Assembly: GCA_016199685.1 (NCBI GenBank)
Contig: JACQGD010000066.1
Location: 1 to 10,545 of the forward strand
Direction: 5' to 3'
DNA: 10,545 nt
Origin: Candidatus Saccharimonadota bacterium
Lineage (GTDB): Bacteria > Patescibacteriota > Saccharimonadia > Saccharimonadales > Saccharimonadaceae
Below are positions 6,101 to 10,545 of this stretch, piece by piece (the first letter of the stretch is position 1; every line of letters starts with the position of its first letter). Made by a program: the position numbers and the translations under genes. The notes beneath the pieces were generated by a model, which was given only the letters and a program-made list of their open reading frames with translations, was not told the DNA's origin and did no database searches.

Positions 6101-9100
6101 GTGACGCGTAATAAAATGAGCATATCAAACAATAAACAGTTCAATAACGGTTTCGTCTTACCGGCGATCATTGCACTTAGCTTGGCAATTATGATTAGCG
6201 GCGTAACCGTGATGCAGGTTATTGCAAGTACGAGTAGAGACCTCAATGCACAGTATTTCACTTCTGTCGCAAAAGAAGCTGCTGAGGCTGGTCTTGTCAA
6301 AGGAGGTCGCTGTGTCTCGAGCAATCAATTATCATGGGCTTCATTAACACCCGATCCAAACAGAGAATGTAGCGATCCAACTATCGCGACAACCCCAGCT
6401 TTTGGTCCAGCTGCAACGGTCATGGCACAAGATAACTGGCGGTCGACATTTTCCGTAACGCAGGACTCAAGTAATATCGGACCGATCCTTTATTCAGAGG
6501 GTACAGTATATATTTACAGGAATAACACACGTACGGGCCCGTATATTGCAAAATACACAAAAAAAATCAATTCCGTACTCTCAAGTACTGGAAATCCTGG
6601 CAATATATCAGCAAGTACATCCCGCTCTGTTACGAAAGTGGCAAGCGGGGGTGATCATAGCTGCGCACTTTCCGGCGGAGAAGTATATTGTTGGGGTAAA
6701 AATGCCGATGGTCAATTAGGAACGGCGAACTTCGTATCCTCAGGAGATCCACTGCCCGTCCAGCGAGCGTGGCCAGCTAATGCCAAAGTGACAGATGTAG
6801 AGGTGGGCGCGGAGGTTTCGTGCGCAATTGTTGAGCTTGATAATTCTCCGAATCAAAACCAAGTATGGTGCTGGGGTAAAAATGACATGGGACAGCTTGG
6901 TATCGGGTCTGCCGGAGGTAATTCAAACGTGCCAGTGCGAGTCCAGGGACTTGCAGGGAAACGTATCGTAGAGCTCGCAGAGGGTACTTTTGTTACATCT
7001 GCGCCGGCATGTGTCCTCACTGATGAAGTTGATGATGTAAATGCCTATTGCTGGGGAGGTAATAGTCATGCGCAGATCGGCAATAATACCGCGAACACAT
7101 CACCAGAGACAACTGCTTCGAGAGTGCAAGATCCAAATAATGTCTTTAATGGCCGGCAGATCGTTGCGATAAGTGCAAACAACTACTCGACGTGTTCAGC
7201 AACTGATGATGGTGCGGTGTATTGTTGGGGATGGTCAGTCCCGCGAGACGAATTTAGTCCATGTGGTTTTTCTCTCGAATTCTTTGGACTCAATAATGCC
7301 CAGGGCTGCCCACTTACCTGGACGTATCCTCGAGTACAGATACCAGCAAGCTTCTTTAATAATCAGCCTGTCACAAAACTTGCAGCAGGTGGGTGGACAA
7401 ACTGTGCGATCGCGGGTGGAGATGCGTATTGTTGGGGTAATAACGTAAATGGTGTACTAGGGCTTGGGAATGGTAATAATACCAACACGCGAAGGCCAAA
7501 CAAAGTAAATGGCCTCCCTGCGGGTCAGCCGGTGACAGATATCGATGTCGATTCCAATACCGCCTGTGCAATTACCGGTGGTCAACTGTACTGCTGGGGG
7601 TACAATCAATTTGGTCAGCTTGGTATTGGCAGTGCGAACGGCAATGCGGTCAACGGAGTTCCGCGACAAGTAGCGGACACCTTTCAAGACAAAGTCGTTA
7701 CGAGTATTGGAACGGGCTTTCGACATGAGTGTGCCGTTGCAACAGGTGTCGTCTATTGCTGGGGTGATGACCCAAACAAGTTGCTCATCGGAAATTCCAC
7801 TACTTCACGCTCGTATGTGCCCGTAGAAACATCAAATCCACTTTTAAAAAGTAAGTACCCTGCAATAGGAATCGCCGCAGGAACAAGGCATACGTGCTCC
7901 GTTCTCAATGACCGAGTATTTTGCTGGGGAGATAACTCCTATGGTCAGCTCGGTAATGGCGATACGACCGCACGAAATGTCCCCGAGCAAGTGCCAGGCG
8001 CACTGAGTGCCATGACAGCGAGTCGCATAACTGCTGGCGATGATTACAGCTGTGCGAGTACAACGGCTGCTGATGGCTACGATCAAGTATACTGCTGGGG
8101 GAGAAACGATGCTGGTCAGCTAGGTAACGATACAACAACATCGCCACAGACAACTCCTACGCTAGTAAAAGGTTTGCCGAACAACATCAAAGTCACAGGC
8201 TTGAGCGCCGGCGAAAACAGTACCTGCGCAATCGCAAGCAAAAAAGTATATTGCTGGGGTGGGAATAATTATAAACAACTAGGTCTTTCGGGTGGTGCTG
8301 CAAACGCCGCAAGGCAACTTCGCGCAACAGAAGTAACTGCATTGAGCTCAAAGGTGAGCACGAGTATTAGCGTTGGGTACTACTCGGCGTGTGCTGTCGC
8401 AAATACCGAGTTATGGTGCTGGGGGCGAAACTATCACGGAGTCATAGGGGTTGGCGACAATGACACTGATGCAAATATATATACACCAACCAGGGTAAAT
8501 GCTGGCGTTATTGGATCGAAGCGAGTAGCATCTGTATCGGTCAGTAAGCGCATAGACGATACGAATAATGATATAGACAATGGACCCTTTGCCTGTGCGG
8601 TGCTTCAGGCTGAGAAAAATACCGTATGCTGGGGTAGTAGTGGTTCACGCCAGCTCGGTGACGGCGTACAGCGAACCTTTAACTTTATACCATTCCGTCT
8701 TCCGTTTGTAAGTGCAGCAGTTAACGCAAATTCAGGTGCCCTCGCAAATCAACCCGTATCGACAATCAGTGTCGGAGGAAGACATGCATGCAGCTTGTCA
8801 GATAATACCACCGTGGTTTGCTGGGGAAATTCTACAGATGGACAAATTGGTAATGGGAACATCAACAACAGCTCAAATCCAGCAAGAATTAATACATATG
8901 GAGATCTTGTCGTAGGCGGCGCGAGTCGCTATGTCACTGCAATTGCTGCGGGCGATGCGCATACCTGCGCGATTGCAGACTCGGCAATATTTTGCTGGGG
9001 TAAGAATAATAAAGGGCAGCTTGGTGTGGGTGATAATGCCACGTACTCAACGCCAAAACTCATTACTTCCTATAACACTGTTAACAGTAGCCCGCTTGAA

Positions 9101-9118
9101 ACTGGTATTCGTTACTGA
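6101..9118 (+). CDS. PilX/GspK-like minor pilin fused to a 14-repeat RCC1 beta-propeller region (putative pilus-tip adhesin B)
   Basis: A 1005-residue homologue of the protein at 712-3159. The leader ends N16-G17, then F-V-L-P-A: Ala, not Glu, at +5. A hydrophobic helix covers about 18-42, followed by E-A-A-E-A-G (59-64). The pilin domain keeps two cysteines (C71, C90) and the D-N-W-R-S-T-F motif (111-117). Residues 174-988 hold 14 RCC1 repeats with C-W-G cysteines at 197, 257, 317, 375, 444, 498, 553, 608, 665, 718, 773, 843, 907 and 965, which would suit two seven-bladed propellers. Repeat 4 has an insertion with its own cysteine pair (C388, C403). Acidic loops D-N-D-T-D (786-790) and D-x-N-x-D-x-D (820-826) resemble metal-binding loops. 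The tail S-P-L-E-T-G-I-R-Y matches the paralogue. The start is uncertain: GTG 6101 (17-residue leader) or ATG 6116 (12-residue leader), neither with a ribosome binding site. It is the only visible gene ending in TGA. Confidence 0.85.
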   Translation: MTRNKMSISNNKQFNNGFVLPAIIALSLAIMISGVTVMQVIASTSRDLNAQYFTSVAKEAAEAGLVKGGRCVSSNQLSWASLTPDPNRECSDPTIATTPAFGPAATVMAQDNWRSTFSVTQDSSNIGPILYSEGTVYIYRNNTRTGPYIAKYTKKINSVLSSTGNPGNISASTSRSVTKVASGGDHSCALSGGEVYCWGKNADGQLGTANFVSSGDPLPVQRAWPANAKVTDVEVGAEVSCAIVELDNSPNQNQVWCWGKNDMGQLGIGSAGGNSNVPVRVQGLAGKRIVELAEGTFVTSAPACVLTDEVDDVNAYCWGGNSHAQIGNNTANTSPETTASRVQDPNNVFNGRQIVAISANNYSTCSATDDGAVYCWGWSVPRDEFSPCGFSLEFFGLNNAQGCPLTWTYPRVQIPASFFNNQPVTKLAAGGWTNCAIAGGDAYCWGNNVNGVLGLGNGNNTNTRRPNKVNGLPAGQPVTDIDVDSNTACAITGGQLYCWGYNQFGQLGIGSANGNAVNGVPRQVADTFQDKVVTSIGTGFRHECAVATGVVYCWGDDPNKLLIGNSTTSRSYVPVETSNPLLKSKYPAIGIAAGTRHTCSVLNDRVFCWGDNSYGQLGNGDTTARNVPEQVPGALSAMTASRITAGDDYSCASTTAADGYDQVYCWGRNDAGQLGNDTTTSPQTTPTLVKGLPNNIKVTGLSAGENSTCAIASKKVYCWGGNNYKQLGLSGGAANAARQLRATEVTALSSKVSTSISVGYYSACAVANTELWCWGRNYHGVIGVGDNDTDANIYTPTRVNAGVIGSKRVASVSVSKRIDDTNNDIDNGPFACAVLQAEKNTVCWGSSGSRQLGDGVQRTFNFIPFRLPFVSAAVNANSGALANQPVSTISVGGRHACSLSDNTTVVCWGNSTDGQIGNGNINNSSNPARINTYGDLVVGGASRYVTAIAAGDAHTCAIADSAIFCWGKNNKGQLGVGDNATYSTPKLITSYNTVNSSPLETGIRY
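6620..9064. repeat. RCC1 repeat array B: 14 tandem coding repeats
   Basis: This is the DNA encoding 14 RCC1 blades of about 52-70 codons. Second-cysteine distances are 60, 60, 58, 69, 54, 55, 55, 57, 53, 55, 70, 64 and 58 codons. The within-repeat cysteine spacing is x8 in nine repeats and longer in five (repeats 2, 3, 4, 9 and 12), where loops have grown between the two cysteines. Fourteen is twice the usual seven blades of an RCC1 propeller. Confidence 0.85.
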
Positions 9119-9142
9119 CCCCTGGTATTACACGCATGTCCG

Positions 9143-9151
9143 TGCTATACT
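9143..9151 (+). promoter_or_regulatory. Extended -10 (TGC TATACT) for the 204-aa gene
   Basis: TGC plus TATACT (5 of 6 to consensus) ends nine bases before the ATG at 9161, giving a leader of only a few nucleotides. It lies in the 42-base gap after the RCC1 gene and suggests the 204-residue protein is transcribed independently. No -35 or Shine-Dalgarno site is evident. Confidence 0.5.
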
Positions 9152-9160
9152 TTCTTACGT

Positions 9161-9775
9161 ATGCTTACAGCAAACCATATCCAAGCTGTCCGACGTGTTT
9201 TAAGTGGTGAGGTTGAGCTTTCCAGACTTCGCACAGAGTATGCGCTGCAAGAATCTGCCGCTACTGCTGCAGTCCTCCTCAGAGCTGGTGGCGTAGAACG
9301 CATTGCAAGAAGAGGCGAATACGGCCGGTATTTGGCTACACTATGTATCACGCCGTCGGTTCCTGTCGAAGGTTTTCCTCGAGACGCTGATCACCACGTA
9401 CTCATTCCCGACGAAGAATCAAGGCTATGGAATCCAGATTCGCTTGTACAATCCTCGCGAATGCTCGGTCTTCATAGCAGTACAGGCAATGGGAGCCGAA
9501 TTAAATTGACGCCAAGCTCTGAATTGCTTCTTCTTCTCGAGGAGGACGGCATGGAGAGGGCTGCAAGAGAGCTGTTTCAAGATGCAATGCACCGATTCAA
9601 CGAGAGTTATCCGTATGCTCGTGTTGAACTGCCTCAAGTGAAGCAGAATGACACCGCGGAGCCAGTGTTTTCGATGACAATCGTGGTCAAACGATGGCCA
9701 GAAGATCCTGTTTTTCAGGAGTTTATCGCAAAACTAGGCGAAGCGCTGAGGGTGCTCGATCCCAACCAGGAATAG
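9161..9775 (+). CDS. Hypothetical soluble protein (204 aa), family not recognised
   Basis: I do not recognise this protein. It has no signal peptide, no membrane segment and a single cysteine (C62), so it is probably cytoplasmic. Residues 1-55 look helical and rich in Arg, Glu and Ala. Residues 75-130 contain a polar region and a run of leucines before two glutamates (E-L-L-L-L-L-E-E, 121-128). Residues 130-150 look like another helix (M-E-R-A-A-R-E-L-F-Q), and the end alternates a strand-like stretch (169-179) with a final helix (184-200). Reading over its whole length without compositional oddity, with its own promoter-like element and short leader, it looks like a genuine gene. It starts 42 bases after the pilin-RCC1 gene and converges on the DUF5684 gene. 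Nothing in the protein itself ties it to pili. Confidence 0.7.
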   Translation: MLTANHIQAVRRVLSGEVELSRLRTEYALQESAATAAVLLRAGGVERIARRGEYGRYLATLCITPSVPVEGFPRDADHHVLIPDEESRLWNPDSLVQSSRMLGLHSSTGNGSRIKLTPSSELLLLLEEDGMERAARELFQDAMHRFNESYPYARVELPQVKQNDTAEPVFSMTIVVKRWPEDPVFQEFIAKLGEALRVLDPNQE

Positions 9776-9781
9776 TGAGAT

Positions 9782-9803
9782 CCCCACGTCGAAAGGCGTG
9801 GGG
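9782..9803 (+). terminator. GAAA-tetraloop hairpin in a convergent gap; possible bidirectional terminator
   Basis: Bases 9782-9790 pair with 9795-9803 (nine pairs, one of them T-G), closing on a GAAA loop at 9791-9794. It sits 6 nt after the stop of the 204-residue gene and 27 nt beyond the stop of the convergent DUF5684 gene. Neither side has an immediate T-tract, so it is not a classical intrinsic terminator. Transcript end-stabilisation or a non-canonical terminator are both possible. Confidence 0.4.
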
Positions 9804-9830
9804 CGAACACTATCAATAGATTTTAGATAA

Positions 9831-10301
9831 TTAGATTTTTGATGTGGCTCTTGATGGGAGGGTGCCACCTTTTTCGTTCCACTTTGAACTGTCGAGTGCG
9901 AGCCATGCGTACCAAACAATCGGCAGGAATATAGCAAAGAGGACAAACCATCCTTCCTTTTGGAGCTTAAGGCCAATGTTGTACATTGCGATATAGAGGA
10001 AGATTGATGCAACGATATTTACGAATGGTATAACGAGGAGTACTGCCCAAAAACCTTGTTGGCCACCTAATTCAAGCGTCTTCCAGAAGTTGTAAAAAGG
10101 AACCCATGCGATCCATTGTTCTACGCCAGCTTTTTTAAAAATACGGCCCAAAAGAAGTGAGTAGACTACGTAGCTGATGATCGATATAACAACGAAAAAG
10201 AACAAGAAAATGAGCATAACATACACTGCAGCGTCATCGTTGGGAGTGGCTGATTGTTCGTAATAAGCACTCGATTGTGCAAGTTGACTGAAGACGCTCA
10301 T
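9831..10301 (-). CDS. DUF5684 domain-containing small membrane protein
   Basis: A 156-residue integral membrane protein matching the DUF5684 pattern: a first hydrophobic segment at about 26-51, then the hallmark F-K-K-A-G (55-59), W-I-A-W-V-P-F-Y-N (63-71), a G-x-x-G-F-W turn (80-85), a second segment containing I-P-F-V-N-I-V (91-97), and a third at about 117-134 ending near D-S-S-K-W (137-141). The family is widespread in bacteria, has no established biochemical role that I know of, and is often annotated loosely as signal-peptidase-like; no catalytic Ser/Lys pair is identifiable here, so I do not use that label. The start is well supported by AGGAGG five bases upstream of the ATG. The gene is divergent from folD, sharing a 70-base regulatory gap, and convergent with the 204-residue gene. 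Confidence 0.85.
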   Translation of the reverse strand: MSVFSQLAQSSAYYEQSATPNDDAAVYVMLIFLFFFVVISIISYVVYSLLLGRIFKKAGVEQWIAWVPFYNFWKTLELGGQQGFWAVLLVIPFVNIVASIFLYIAMYNIGLKLQKEGWFVLFAIFLPIVWYAWLALDSSKWNEKGGTLPSRATSKI

Positions 10302-10306
10302 ATATA

Positions 10307-10312
10307 CCTCCT
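10307..10312 (-). promoter_or_regulatory. Perfect Shine-Dalgarno (AGGAGG) fixing the DUF5684 start
   Basis: Minus-strand AGGAGG lies five bases before the ATG at 10301. It is the only strong ribosome binding site visible in the window and sets this gene apart from its short-leader neighbours. Confidence 0.8.
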
Positions 10313-10321
10313 GGGGTGATT

Positions 10322-10344
10322 ATTATATAGCCCTCATTGTAGCA
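10322..10344 (-). promoter_or_regulatory. Promoter region for the DUF5684 gene (two candidate -10 elements)
   Basis: On the minus strand, TGC TACAAT (10344-10336) is an extended -10, and TATAAT (10327-10322) is a perfect hexamer closer to the gene. Start sites about 7 nt downstream would give leaders of roughly 28 or 14 nt, both including the AGGAGG. Which one is used cannot be told from sequence. Confidence 0.5.
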
Positions 10345-10356
10345 TATCCAATGCTT

Positions 10357-10365
10357 TGGTAAACT
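10357..10365 (+). promoter_or_regulatory. Extended -10-like element (TGG TAAACT) for folD
   Basis: TGG plus TAAACT (4 of 6 to consensus) ends six bases before the folD ATG, predicting a leaderless transcript. A weak -35-like TTGTAG (10337-10342) lies 17 nt upstream and overlaps the opposing DUF5684 promoter, so the two divergent promoters may compete. Confidence 0.45.
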
Positions 10366-10371
10366 ATAGAG

Positions 10372-10545
10372 ATGAAATCACTCAATGGTCGCGAACTCGC
10401 AGATTACGTCAAAGAACGCCAGGCAAAGCAGGTCCGTGCTCTGCGACAGGCACATGGAGTTGCTCCAAAGCTTGCGATCGTCCAAACAATCGATAATCCA
10501 GTTATTGATTCATATGTCTCTTTGAAGCAACGATATGGTGCCGAT
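10372..10545 (+). CDS. folD: Bifunctional methylenetetrahydrofolate dehydrogenase/cyclohydrolase FolD, 3'-truncated by window edge
   Basis: The first 58 residues of a protein of usually about 280-300. FolD oxidises 5,10-methylene-THF to 5,10-methenyl-THF with NAD(P)+ and hydrolyses that to 10-formyl-THF, supplying one-carbon units in the cytoplasm. The visible N-terminal domain has the family start L-N-G-R-E-L-A (4-10), the P-K-L-A-I-V strand (32-37), D-N-P (41-43), and Y48-x-x-x-K52, the tyrosine and lysine corresponding to the catalytic pair (Tyr50/Lys54 in E. coli). The usual D-P-A-S before the Tyr is changed to N-P-V-I-D, a mild divergence. The nucleotide-binding domain lies beyond the window. 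The start ATG has an extended -10 close upstream and no ribosome binding site. It has no evident link to the pilin genes. Confidence 0.88.
   Translation, partial: MKSLNGRELADYVKERQAKQVRALRQAHGVAPKLAIVQTIDNPVIDSYVSLKQRYGAD

Noticed and set aside
9116..9160. TGA readthrough or recoding fusing the 14-repeat protein to the 204-residue protein: the 14 codons after the TGA are open and in frame with the ATG at 9161.
   Set aside because: The TGA falls right after the conserved SPLExGI tail, where the paralogue ends with TAA. A promoter-like element precedes 9161, and in-frame adjacency has a one-in-three chance. Nothing else suggests UGA recoding.
9831..10301. Signal peptidase I annotation sometimes given to DUF5684 proteins.
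   Set aside because: No Ser/Lys catalytic dyad or signal peptidase boxes are visible; the match is to the DUF5684 membrane pattern only.
1..10545. CRISPR arrays, tRNA or rRNA genes, insertion sequences, transposases, phage genes.
   Set aside because: I saw no spaced palindromic repeats outside RCC1 coding DNA, no tRNA-like cloverleaf or rRNA motifs, and no transposase or integrase motifs; intergenic space is too small for most of them.

Overview
The window looks like chromosomal DNA of a Candidate Phyla Radiation (Patescibacteria) bacterium, most likely Candidatus Saccharibacteria (TM7). This is inferred from the gene families: diverged type IV pilins, a DUF5684 membrane protein, a large membrane protein of a type I associate with CPR genomes, and short-leader genes mostly lacking Shine-Dalgarno sites. 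No rRNA or other taxonomic marker is present, so the assignment is provisional. TGA acts as a stop, which argues against the UGA-recoding CPR groups (Gracilibacteria, Absconditabacteria).

Layout. Positions 1-3159 (+) hold the end of a type IV minor-pilin cluster: a PilW/GspJ-like pseudopilin cut by the left edge, then an 815-residue protein with a PilX/GspK-like prepilin N-terminus fused to 11 RCC1-type beta-propeller repeats. A convergent gene (3169-4734, -) encodes a 521-residue membrane protein of unknown function. Positions 4825-9118 (+) hold a second, complete paralogous cluster: PilV-like, PilW-like, and a 1005-residue PilX-like protein with 14 RCC1 repeats. After it come a 204-residue soluble orphan (9161-9775, +), a short convergent gap with a GAAA-capped hairpin, a DUF5684 membrane protein (9831-10301, -), and the start of folD (10372 to the right edge, +).

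How the genes fit together. In classical type IV pili the minor-pilin order is V-W-X followed by PilY1, a non-pilin tip adhesin with a C-terminal beta-propeller. Here the order is V-W-X and the propeller is fused directly to X. My central inference is that each cluster encodes a self-contained pilus-tip (or pseudopilus-tip) initiation complex with a built-in, cysteine-rich propeller adhesin. The cell would then carry at least two different tips, with 11 and 14 blades. For an episymbiont that must attach to a host bacterium, alternative tips are a plausible route to host recognition, but binding function is not shown by the sequence.

Regulation. Four plus-strand transcription units (starts at 4825, 6101, 9161 and 10372) carry a TGn-TAnnnT extended -10-like element ending only 6-11 bases before the start codon, implying leaderless or nearly leaderless mRNAs. 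The DUF5684 gene instead has a perfect AGGAGG ribosome binding site.
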